This document shows positions 35,396-44,295 of a stretch of 64,000 nt of DNA, piece by piece; within the stretch, counting starts at the first letter, position 1, and each line of letters begins with the position of its first letter. The notes beneath the pieces are model-generated. The model did not search any database. It had not been told where the DNA came from and worked only from the letters and a program-made list of their open reading frames with translations. Origin of the DNA: Lacibacter sediminis. Its GTDB lineage: Bacteria; Bacteroidota; Bacteroidia; Chitinophagales; Chitinophagaceae. The position numbers and the translations under genes are program-made. The DNA lies in assembly GCF_014168535.1 (NCBI RefSeq), contig NZ_CP060007.1, positions 5,022,001 through 5,086,000 of the forward strand, in the 5' to 3' direction.

Positions 35396-38300
35396 ATGAA
35401 AAAAGTTGTCTTCAGCATTCTAATGCTGTGTACTTACGTGGCAGCCATCTCTCAAAACCCGATTTTACTAAAAGATGTTTCTCCCGGCAACAATTCGGGA
35501 ACTATTCAGCAGATTGTTAAAACAAGCAACTACACTTTTTTTAATGAAAATGACGGAGGGGCTGCTACCGACAGAAGCTTGTACCGTACAGATGGTACTC
35601 CTGCAGGCACTTTAAAATTAAATCTTACATATCCCGGTTATATAAGCACAAAAGCTGAAAAGCTTACAGCTTTAGGTAACAAAATAATTTTTGCAGGCGA
35701 CAATTCTGCCAACTATGGTGAAGTGTGGATAAGTGATGGAACGCAGTCGGGCACGGTTGCACTGGAAAGATTTCAACCCAACTCTAACAGGATACCGGTT
35801 GTAGAAATAAATGCAATGGACTCTTATGCCTATTACAGTGTAATTAATAAAGATGCATCAAACGTTAACCATGCATATTTAAAAAGAACCGATGGTACTG
35901 CGGCAGGCACATCATTAGTTTATGATTTTTCAGCTTTTACAGGCGTTCCGCAGGTTGTATTTCTTACACCTGTAAATAATATCCTTTACTTTATAGTTTA
36001 TGATCAGTTTGGAACGGGGGCTGATCAATTATGGCGAAGTGATGGTACTACGGCAGGTACTTACATGGTGTACGATTTTACCACTGCCGCTTTTGTAGAA
36101 GGATTCATTATGCCGGCGGGCAATGTTTTTTATATTCTTATTGGCAGTGTTGTTAGTGGAGTACGTCAGAATACATTATGGAAAAGTGATGGTACTGCTG
36201 CTGGTACTGCTCCTTTAAAACTAATAGGTACGGGCAACAACTATATTTATCCTGCTTTTGCAAGCATTGGCTCTACCTTATACTTTGCGGGGCAAGACGG
36301 CAACGGAAGAGAGCTTTGGAAAACAGATGGAACCGAGGTGGGCACAGTTCGCTTAGCAGATATTAACCCGGGTGCAGCCAGTGCTAACCCGATTAACTTT
36401 ACTGTTTTCAATAACGCTCTTTATTTTTCTGCTAACAATGGAACAAACGGCACTGAATTATGGAAATACAACGGTACTGTTGCTGCAATGGTGGAAGATA
36501 TTTTACCGGGATCGGGTAGCAGCAGTCCCTCTTTCTTAGTTGAATCCAATGGAACCATTTTGTTTCAGGCAACAAACGGCATAACCGGTAACGAATTGTG
36601 GATTACAGATGGTACTGCTGCTAATACTAAATTAGTAGCAGACATAAATATTGCCGGCTCTTCTTTACCAAACCTGTTAACAACAGGCAATCCGGTTTAT
36701 TTCGCAGCAAATGATGGAGTGAATGGCTTTGAAGTATTTAAATACGATAACTCTGGGGGCATACAGAATATAAAAACCAAATTATATGTAAACGATAACA
36801 GCACTGCAGGTGATGTGTTTACAACCGCCATTGGTAATAACGAAAATGCAGGTACAGCAGCAGCGCCCTATGCAAGTTTGCAATATGCAGTATCGCAAGC
36901 AGCTCCCGGTGCTGTTATTTATGTAGATGCAGGCGCCTTCTCAGAACAGGTAATTATTGATAAAGGCATTTCTATTATTGGTGCCGGAGCCACACTTACC
37001 TTTTTTACACCACCGGCTTCATCATTAGTACCTGCTCCCGGTCCGTTTACCGAAATAGGATTATTTGAAACAACGCAGAATATTGGTGATGTGCATATCT
37101 CCGGTCTTTCTTTAAACAGTAACAATGCTTCACAAAACATCATTATACAAAGCGGAGGCAGCGTAAAGAATTGCTCTTTACTTAACGGAGGTCAGGGAAT
37201 TTTCTTCCGTATTGAATCGGCAACAAAAACAGCAGTCATTGAAAACAACTTTATTCAGCCGCAGGGTATTGGAATTAATTGCCAGGGAGCAGGGTTAACG
37301 GCACTTATAAAAAACAATACCATTACAAATACTACAGAATTTTATTCCGGCATTTTTGCAGGGCTTGATTTCGGGCCCCTGCCATCACTAACGGTTACAA
37401 ACAACATCCTCAATAATTATGCTTCGTATGGCATTGGAATTTCAGGAGCCAGTTATAATGGCACGATTAACCAGAATAGTTTCACAGGCGCAGGTGTTGC
37501 TATCAACCGAAATGGAAACGGAGGCAATACCCTGCTTGCATCTTGTAATTGGTTTGGTTCCTCTGATGCAGGAACTGTAGCATCGAAAATAATTGGAACA
37601 GTTAACTACACACCTTTTCTCACCAGTGGAATTGATGGCAGCAGCAATGTGGGCTTTCAACCAACCGCTACTTGTCCTGCAGGTAATACATGGTATGTAA
37701 ATAATAACAATTTAAGTGGTGATCTGTTTACAACTGCTGTTGGTAATAATGCCAATGCAGGAACTAAGACAGCTCCATTTGCCACTATACAGTACGCAGT
37801 AAATATTGCTGCTACAAATGATATCATTTATGTAGATGCGGGAACATATACCGAACAGGTAACCATTACAAAAGGAATAACAATTATAGGTGCAGGTCAA
37901 AACCTCACTTTCATTTTGAAACCAACTACAACAGCTCCACCTCCAGGTCCGTTTACCGAACAGGGGGTAATACAAACCTCACAAAATATTGGTGATGTAA
38001 ACATAAAAGATTTGTCTGTAACCGGTGATTATAATATTAATGTAACACCTCTGATTATTCAAACTGGGGGAAGCGTAAGAAATTGTAAACTGCAGAATGG
38101 CAATCAGGGCTTATTTGTAAGGATTGATCCTGCTACCAACCCCACTTCAAAAACATTCGTCATAGAGGGAAACACAATTGATGCAGAATATATTGCCGTA
38201 AATGTAGCTGGCACAAATCTTAGCGCTACGCTAAATAACAATACACTCACTGCAAATAACACAGGGTTCTCTTCGGGCCTGTGGGCTGGGATGGATTTTG

Positions 38301-41300
38301 GTCCATTAGGTCGATTGACGGCAACTAATAATTTATTCAATAAATACGTTACTAGTGGCATACAAATCTCCGCCTCCAATGCAAGTATTACACAAAATGC
38401 ATTTATAGGTACTGGTACATTAGCTATTAATAGAACAGGTGGTGCTAATATTACCGCCAACTGTAACTGGTACGGCACAACTAACCCAACATCTATTACA
38501 ACAAAAGTAAATGCAGGTGTTACTTATTATCCCTGGTTTACCGACGGTACAGATGCCAGCAGCCAACCCGGATTTCAGCATAATGAAACTTGCGGAGCAA
38601 GCAGCAATATTTATTATGTAAATGACAACAGCACCTCAGGGGATCTTTTTACAACTGCAGTTGGTAATGATGCGAATGCAGGCACCACACCCACATCTCC
38701 ACTTGCAACAATTAATGCAGCACTTACAAAAGCATCTCCAGGGGCTACCATTTATATAGATGCAGGAACCTATTCAGCACAAAACACGACAATAGGTAAA
38801 CAGGTTCAAATCATTGGAACAAATTATAATGCATCACCCAATAATCCATCTGATCCTTTGTTGATAAATCCTGTACGTAATGCAGAATCAATCATCGATA
38901 ACTCAACCTGGACAATTGGTGCTGATGGTATAAGTATTACAGGTTTAACCTTTACCCCAACAGGTAATGCTGTTGTAGTAAATAATACATCTTTTGGGGG
39001 TATTACTTTGAACAGAAACCGGGCAAAATTAAACAGCATATTCCCTGCATTCGTTTTCCTTGGCTCAGGCACCGGTACGAGTATTTCTTCCCTTGTTAAC
39101 TGGGGTTTGACTATAAATGAAAACAGATTTGAAAAAGAAGATGCTTCCTCAGGAAATTCAGTGAGGGTAAACCGTTTTGGCAATGTGAATATTAATAATA
39201 ATTCATTTGTAGTAACGGGTAGTACAGAGCGTACACAAAACAGTATTGCAATTGGTAATGCAGGTGTTGTAGCATATCTATTTGTAAACAATAACATTTT
39301 TGACAGGGCTGCAATAGCGTTAAACACAAACAGCCTGGGCTTTACAAATATTAATAAGAACATATTCAGTAACACAGGCTCTGCGTTTGTTGGAAACAAC
39401 AGCTTTGCTGAATCTTCTGATGTTTTGTTTACTAATAATACGCTCGATGGCAGTGGTGGTATTGTACCTTTTGTGCAATATACCCGACAAGGCGGCAATG
39501 CGGTTGGCGCTACATCATCGTTTACAGTTGAAGGTAATAGTATTACGGGTACGGCTATTGCAGGCACAACTACTCTGTTGGGCAGTATGAATTTAATTTT
39601 CATGAACAGTGTTTTAAACCCGTCATTAACAGTACGGAATAATAAAATATCATACAGTGGAGATTTAAGTTCGGTGCCGGCGCATCTCATTCGTCCCATT
39701 ATGCTTCGTGGAAACCTGCTAAACGCTGTAGTTGAAAAAAATGAAATCACTTTAACAGGAACCAATCAGCAACCAAAAACAGCAGGAATTGATTTACCCG
39801 TGAGCCCTGCAATTACATTACATCCGGATAACGGAAATAATTCGTTCCTTCAAACCGGCTCTGTTATTAACATCCGCAACAATAAAGTACATGGTTTTAA
39901 ACACTCCTTTGTAGTGTTTGATAATTCAACAGGAGCAAATCCATATGTAGGGTTTGGTAATCTTCCGTTTGGTGCTACGGTAAACGTAAATAACAACAGT
40001 TTTACTGGAGACTCTATGAGTATTAATCACAGCAATGTTGGAGAGGTGGTGAATGCTTCCTGTAACTGGTATGGTTCAGCAGCAGCACAAGAGTTTATCA
40101 ATAAGCTTTCATTGCCTACAGTTGATATTGCTCCCTGGTTAACTAATGGTACAGATAATGATGCAGCAACAGGTTTTCAACCGGTGCCAAATTCATGTGA
40201 TGGTTATCCTACATTAATCACATTAAACGGATCAACCAATGTAACCTGTAATGGAGCTGCCAATGGTACGATTAACATTACCACATCTTATGGTAAGGTA
40301 CCATTTACTTACACATGGACAAAGGAAGGCGATGCGAATTTTGTTTCGCATGATGAAGACCCAACCGGATTAGCATCTGGAACTTATCATTTAGCAATAC
40401 TTGATGGTAATGGTTCAAACATATACATCACAGATCCTGAAGCTGACGGACCGGGCACCATTACCATAACCATTACCGAGCCGGATGTATTAACAGCATC
40501 TGCAGGCGGCAGCAACAATGTTTGCTTCAATGGTACCATTGGTACGGCATCGGTTCTTCCTGCTGGCGGTACAGCTTCTTATACGTATCTGTGGAGCAAT
40601 GGGGCAACAGCCAATGAGATCACGAATCTTGCAGCAGGTGTTTACAATGTTACGGTTACAGATGCAAAAGGTTGTACAACAACAGCATCTTATGAAGTAA
40701 CACAGCCAACTCAGGTAATCGCATCCATCACCAACACTTCAACTGCATGTTCAAATATTGCAACAGTTGCAGCAGGTGGCGGCACAAAGGGTTACACTTA
40801 CCTGTGGAGTAATGGCTCTACTTCTCCAACTATCAGTGGTGTTCCGGTTGGTACTTACAATGTTACCGTAACAGATGCAAACGGATGTACCGCAACAGCA
40901 AGTGTTACACTAACAGTGGCAGAAGCATTTAATCCATCAGCATCTGTAACAAATGTTACCTGCTTTGGTGCAAACAATGGCATCATTACAGTAACCAACG
41001 CAAACGGTACAGGACAATTAATGTTCAGCAAAGATGGTGGCGTAAGTTTTGTAAATGGGTCATTGCCATTCAGCTTCACAAACCTTGCACCAGGTACATA
41101 CAATATTGCAGTGAAAGATGTAAATGGTTGTACAGGCTTTGTAGAAAAGACCATTGCACAACCAACAGTATTAACGGCAACAATTGGTAGTGTTCAAAGC
41201 ACTTGCTTTGGTACAAGTACAGGCGCAATAAATATAACAGTGAGTGGAGGTACTCCTTCTTACAGCTACAGCTGGACTGGTTTGGGCGGCAGCTTCTCAT

Positions 41301-42547
41301 CCTCTCAGCTGAATATAAGCAGTCTGGCCGCAGGTGATTATACATTAACTGTTAGAGATAATAATAATTGTACTTACAGCTTGCCGGTAACAGTTCCCTC
41401 CATTGCTGCAATACTTGTAAGTGAAACTATAAACAATGTAACCTGCCGTGGTGCAGCGAACGGGTCTATTACTGTTAATGCAAGTGGCGGAACAAATTAC
41501 CCGCCTCCCAGCTTCAATTACTTGTGGAATACAGGCGCAACTACAACAACAATCAGCAATCTTGCACCGGGTAATTACAGTGTACGTATTACCGACAATG
41601 GAAGTGGTTGCTTTATCAACAAGTCTTATACTGTTACACAACCTGCGTTGGTATTGGCTCTTACAACAACGAAAACGAATGCAACAGGTTGTAACAGTCT
41701 TGGTACTATTACAGCAACGGGTAGTGGTGGTACTGCGCCCTATACTTACACTGTGAACGGTAATGTTATTAATGAAAGTAGTATTGGTGGATTATATGCA
41801 GGAGATTATACCGTAACGGTTACTGATGCTAATGGATGTACAACAAGTAAGATTGTAACAATTACAGATAACGGTAGTGATGAATATGAAGGAAATAACA
41901 GTAAAAATCAAGCGAAGCAAATACCCACCAGCGGATCATTAACAGCACGGCTTGCTTTAGCTAATGATGCAGCAGATTGGTTTAGGTTTACCGCTCCGGT
42001 TAGTGCTTCCGGTTTGTATAGTATTAAAACAATGACAACCGCTCCTAATGTCGCTTACGCTATTAATGTATATGCATCAGGTAATAATACACCTGCCATC
42101 GTTCCAGTAAATGTGATCAATAATGGTGAGAAACATTACCAGCTTACAGCAGGTACTACTTATTTTGTAAGTATTACAACAGCAACCCTTTCATTTATTT
42201 GTTATAATCTAACAGTGAGCGCACTTGAACCTGTTGAAATAACGGCGAATACTCCTCAAAGCAGAATTACTGTTGAGGCGACTCCTGTTATAGATATGCT
42301 CAAAGCGTTTACTTATCCTAATCCACACAACGGCAACTTTACATTAAGCATTGAATCGCCGGAAGAAGGTGTAGCTACTGTTGAAATGTATACAGTTAAT
42401 GGACAGAAACTAAGCGAACGGAAAGCAAATGTTACAAAAGGCAAAGGAAATACAGTGAAGTACAGTAACATGAATTATGCAATACTCTTCTATAAGGTGC
42501 GTATTGGTAAGCATGTTGCAACAGGTAAAATTATCAGTCCGAATTAG
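35396..42547 (+). CDS. Giant modular surface protein (ELWxxDGT repeats, beta-helix, SprB repeats, T9SS CTD)
   Basis: A 2,383-residue protein started at ATG 35396, which opens a signal peptide (MKKVVFSILMLCTYVAAIS); a TTG 24 codons upstream is ignored. Modules in order: about eight ELWxxDGTxxGT repeats (about 55-430); three right-handed beta-helix modules, each opening YVNxNxxxGDxFTTAxGNxxNAGT (about 465, 765 and 1080) with Asn-rich NNxF/NNxL ladders; about seven SprB-type repeats (about 1605-2160) of the form CxGxxxGxIxV...YNVTVTDxxGC; a pre-peptidase-like domain (DEYEGNNSKNQAK; ADWFRFTAP); and a T9SS type A sorting domain (FTYPNPHNGNFTLSIES...). It is therefore secreted by the type IX system and probably surface-bound as an adhesin or carbohydrate-contacting protein. 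No catalytic residues could be assigned to the beta-helix parts. Confidence 0.92.
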   Translation: MKKVVFSILMLCTYVAAISQNPILLKDVSPGNNSGTIQQIVKTSNYTFFNENDGGAATDRSLYRTDGTPAGTLKLNLTYPGYISTKAEKLTALGNKIIFAGDNSANYGEVWISDGTQSGTVALERFQPNSNRIPVVEINAMDSYAYYSVINKDASNVNHAYLKRTDGTAAGTSLVYDFSAFTGVPQVVFLTPVNNILYFIVYDQFGTGADQLWRSDGTTAGTYMVYDFTTAAFVEGFIMPAGNVFYILIGSVVSGVRQNTLWKSDGTAAGTAPLKLIGTGNNYIYPAFASIGSTLYFAGQDGNGRELWKTDGTEVGTVRLADINPGAASANPINFTVFNNALYFSANNGTNGTELWKYNGTVAAMVEDILPGSGSSSPSFLVESNGTILFQATNGITGNELWITDGTAANTKLVADINIAGSSLPNLLTTGNPVYFAANDGVNGFEVFKYDNSGGIQNIKTKLYVNDNSTAGDVFTTAIGNNENAGTAAAPYASLQYAVSQAAPGAVIYVDAGAFSEQVIIDKGISIIGAGATLTFFTPPASSLVPAPGPFTEIGLFETTQNIGDVHISGLSLNSNNASQNIIIQSGGSVKNCSLLNGGQGIFFRIESATKTAVIENNFIQPQGIGINCQGAGLTALIKNNTITNTTEFYSGIFAGLDFGPLPSLTVTNNILNNYASYGIGISGASYNGTINQNSFTGAGVAINRNGNGGNTLLASCNWFGSSDAGTVASKIIGTVNYTPFLTSGIDGSSNVGFQPTATCPAGNTWYVNNNNLSGDLFTTAVGNNANAGTKTAPFATIQYAVNIAATNDIIYVDAGTYTEQVTITKGITIIGAGQNLTFILKPTTTAPPPGPFTEQGVIQTSQNIGDVNIKDLSVTGDYNINVTPLIIQTGGSVRNCKLQNGNQGLFVRIDPATNPTSKTFVIEGNTIDAEYIAVNVAGTNLSATLNNNTLTANNTGFSSGLWAGMDFGPLGRLTATNNLFNKYVTSGIQISASNASITQNAFIGTGTLAINRTGGANITANCNWYGTTNPTSITTKVNAGVTYYPWFTDGTDASSQPGFQHNETCGASSNIYYVNDNSTSGDLFTTAVGNDANAGTTPTSPLATINAALTKASPGATIYIDAGTYSAQNTTIGKQVQIIGTNYNASPNNPSDPLLINPVRNAESIIDNSTWTIGADGISITGLTFTPTGNAVVVNNTSFGGITLNRNRAKLNSIFPAFVFLGSGTGTSISSLVNWGLTINENRFEKEDASSGNSVRVNRFGNVNINNNSFVVTGSTERTQNSIAIGNAGVVAYLFVNNNIFDRAAIALNTNSLGFTNINKNIFSNTGSAFVGNNSFAESSDVLFTNNTLDGSGGIVPFVQYTRQGGNAVGATSSFTVEGNSITGTAIAGTTTLLGSMNLIFMNSVLNPSLTVRNNKISYSGDLSSVPAHLIRPIMLRGNLLNAVVEKNEITLTGTNQQPKTAGIDLPVSPAITLHPDNGNNSFLQTGSVINIRNNKVHGFKHSFVVFDNSTGANPYVGFGNLPFGATVNVNNNSFTGDSMSINHSNVGEVVNASCNWYGSAAAQEFINKLSLPTVDIAPWLTNGTDNDAATGFQPVPNSCDGYPTLITLNGSTNVTCNGAANGTINITTSYGKVPFTYTWTKEGDANFVSHDEDPTGLASGTYHLAILDGNGSNIYITDPEADGPGTITITITEPDVLTASAGGSNNVCFNGTIGTASVLPAGGTASYTYLWSNGATANEITNLAAGVYNVTVTDAKGCTTTASYEVTQPTQVIASITNTSTACSNIATVAAGGGTKGYTYLWSNGSTSPTISGVPVGTYNVTVTDANGCTATASVTLTVAEAFNPSASVTNVTCFGANNGIITVTNANGTGQLMFSKDGGVSFVNGSLPFSFTNLAPGTYNIAVKDVNGCTGFVEKTIAQPTVLTATIGSVQSTCFGTSTGAINITVSGGTPSYSYSWTGLGGSFSSSQLNISSLAAGDYTLTVRDNNNCTYSLPVTVPSIAAILVSETINNVTCRGAANGSITVNASGGTNYPPPSFNYLWNTGATTTTISNLAPGNYSVRITDNGSGCFINKSYTVTQPALVLALTTTKTNATGCNSLGTITATGSGGTAPYTYTVNGNVINESSIGGLYAGDYTVTVTDANGCTTSKIVTITDNGSDEYEGNNSKNQAKQIPTSGSLTARLALANDAADWFRFTAPVSASGLYSIKTMTTAPNVAYAINVYASGNNTPAIVPVNVINNGEKHYQLTAGTTYFVSITTATLSFICYNLTVSALEPVEITANTPQSRITVEATPVIDMLKAFTYPNPHNGNFTLSIESPEEGVATVEMYTVNGQKLSERKANVTKGKGNTVKYSNMNYAILFYKVRIGKHVATGKIISPN

Positions 42548-42568
42548 AAGGTGAAGATAGATACCAAC

Positions 42569-42599
42569 AAAAGCCTCCGGATCTTTCCGGGGGCTTTTT
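42569..42599. terminator. Strong bidirectional intrinsic terminator
   Basis: The hairpin AAAAGCCTCCGGA-TCTT-TCCGGGGGCTTTTT has a 13-bp stem with one G-T pair and a T-run on both strands. It sits between the convergent giant surface gene and the archaemetzincin gene, whose stop codon it touches. Confidence 0.92.
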
Positions 42600-43224
42600 A
42601 ATTGATTTGAAGTTTTCGCCTACAGTTACCGCACAGATTCTTTTCTCTATCTAATTTCATCTGTCCTTCAGCATCAACCATAATGCAGGTTTCAGTTGGA
42701 CAATGATGCAAACCGAAATTGTGACCCATTTCATGCACAACTACTTTGAACAGTCGCTGCTGAAAATGTTTTTGTGATGTAGCTGTTTTCCCTAACCGAT
42801 ATGTTGAAACAACGCAAGACTTGCCGGGTTTATATCCCAAACCCATAACACCATAATCTTTATGTGCGCCTTTATTAACAGAAACATCCTCATTGGTAAT
42901 TCCAACAATTGTTCGGGCTGAATCAGGTTTGATCTGTCTTAACCACTTGATGGTTGAATCAGCACGGTAGCGGTTACGTGGTTTGTAATAAGAATTTGCC
43001 GGAAAGTTTATTACATCAGCAATTATAATTTCAACAGGATAGAATTTCTCAATACTGTCTTTCAGGTAGGCAAGCATTTTTGTATCATCAAACTGCAGGG
43101 GTTGTAAAATAACAATTGGCTTTCCCTTCATATTCTGCTGTTTGATTCTTTGCTGTTCGCAAGCAAAAAGAGAAATAAAGGAGAAGCCAATTATATAGAA
43201 GATGCTTTTACGGTATGAAAGCAT
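42598..43224 (-). CDS. Archaemetzincin-like zinc metalloprotease, lipoprotein
   Basis: A 208-residue protein. The zinc site is H164-E-M-G-H168-N-F-G-L-H-H174-C, continuing C175-x4-C180-x-M182 and ending C198-G-N-C201. This is the archaemetzincin pattern with an extra four-cysteine structural zinc site and the metzincin Met-turn. The N-terminus (FSFISLFAC) is a lipobox, so the protein is membrane-anchored in the cell envelope, unlike typical cytosolic archaemetzincins. It is the last gene of a minus-strand run, 2 bp after a helical exported protein. Few substrates are known for the family. Confidence 0.9.
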   Translation of the reverse strand: MLSYRKSIFYIIGFSFISLFACEQQRIKQQNMKGKPIVILQPLQFDDTKMLAYLKDSIEKFYPVEIIIADVINFPANSYYKPRNRYRADSTIKWLRQIKPDSARTIVGITNEDVSVNKGAHKDYGVMGLGYKPGKSCVVSTYRLGKTATSQKHFQQRLFKVVVHEMGHNFGLHHCPTETCIMVDAEGQMKLDREKNLCGNCRRKLQIN

Positions 43225-43226
43225 TT

Positions 43227-44273
43227 CTATTTTTTGAAATAAGGAGTGTGCCTGTCTGCAAAATCTTTATCTGCCTTATTGTATGTATTGATGATATTTG
43301 ATTGCGTATCGCCAATAAACTTACCCGTGCTGTTAAAAGTATTTACAGCAGCATTCATTTCGTTCACTGCTTTATTATAGGCATCAATATCCTGTTGTGT
43401 TCTGTCTCTTTGCGATTTGCTGTCGAATGATTTTTTTACTTTTTCAAAGTTTTCGCTCTTCAAAATAAAGTCGGTCATTTTTGGCACATCGTTTTCACTC
43501 ATGCGTTTAAACTGGTTGAGTGCATACTTGCAGGCATTGGCAAGCGAAGGGTCACCTGAAAAGTTTTTCATTGTATCTAATACGGCAAGCCCTTCTTTCG
43601 CATAAGTGATCACTGCATTACGAGCCTGCTCAATATCAGTTACTTTATTTGTTTTGATAGCCTTGTTCAGTTCATTCCACTGCCAGTTGCATTTGAAGAA
43701 CAGGAGATAAACAGTGTTTCGGTATTCAACCACATCGCCTGCCTTTTTCATTTTTTCTGCAAATTCATCTGTTCCTCCATCAACCAACTGTACATTATTT
43801 CTTGCGGCAAATTCTTTTGTTGCTAGCTGGCGTTTCATATTTGCTTCTGATAATTTTTCTGAAGTTTTTTCCTGCAGCAAAAGATAAGCCTGCATTTCGT
43901 TGAACGATTGCTCGGCAATATCTTCCATGTTAACGATCTTCGCATAGTCTTCGCTGAAAACGAGGTATAACAGTTTCAGATAATCAATACTGCTTTGCCA
44001 AAGCGTTTTATCGCTTTTGTAAATTGGTAAGCCTATTACTTTGTTACGGCTGCTCACAATACCATCTAATACCTGTTGACGCATACGTTCAATTTTTTTA
44101 ACCCTGCCGCTATGTGCCGCTGTGCTTATATAAGCCAGGTATTTTTGGTTGGCTTCCTCTTCAGCCTTCTCGATCATATTCATATACTCAACCGGGTTGT
44201 CCGGTTGTGCAGTTACGTTTACAAGACAAAATAGTTGAATCAAAAAAAAGAGTGTCAGATGTTTCGCTTTCAT
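43227..44273 (-). CDS. Exported helical protein of unknown function
   Basis: A 348-residue protein with a signal peptide (MKAKHLTLFFLIQLFCLVNVTAQ). The rest is highly charged and almost entirely predicted helix (for example EYMNMIEKAEEEANQKYLAY, and KAVNEMNAAVNTFNSTGK near the end). A cysteine at about 190-195 lies in LLFFKCNWQWNEL. I cannot assign a family. It starts 22 bp after the tail-specific protease and ends 2 bp before the archaemetzincin, so it is probably co-expressed with both and may be a partner or substrate of one. Confidence 0.8.
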   Translation of the reverse strand: MKAKHLTLFFLIQLFCLVNVTAQPDNPVEYMNMIEKAEEEANQKYLAYISTAAHSGRVKKIERMRQQVLDGIVSSRNKVIGLPIYKSDKTLWQSSIDYLKLLYLVFSEDYAKIVNMEDIAEQSFNEMQAYLLLQEKTSEKLSEANMKRQLATKEFAARNNVQLVDGGTDEFAEKMKKAGDVVEYRNTVYLLFFKCNWQWNELNKAIKTNKVTDIEQARNAVITYAKEGLAVLDTMKNFSGDPSLANACKYALNQFKRMSENDVPKMTDFILKSENFEKVKKSFDSKSQRDRTQQDIDAYNKAVNEMNAAVNTFNSTGKFIGDTQSNIINTYNKADKDFADRHTPYFKK

Positions 44274-44295
44274 ATGCTATTTTTATAATGAAGAT

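Noticed and set aside
38824..39765. A 313-codon open frame on the minus strand inside the giant surface gene.
   Set aside because: It lies antisense to the Asn/Thr-rich beta-helix region, whose codon bias keeps the opposite frame open; it has no signal, domain or plausible start context.
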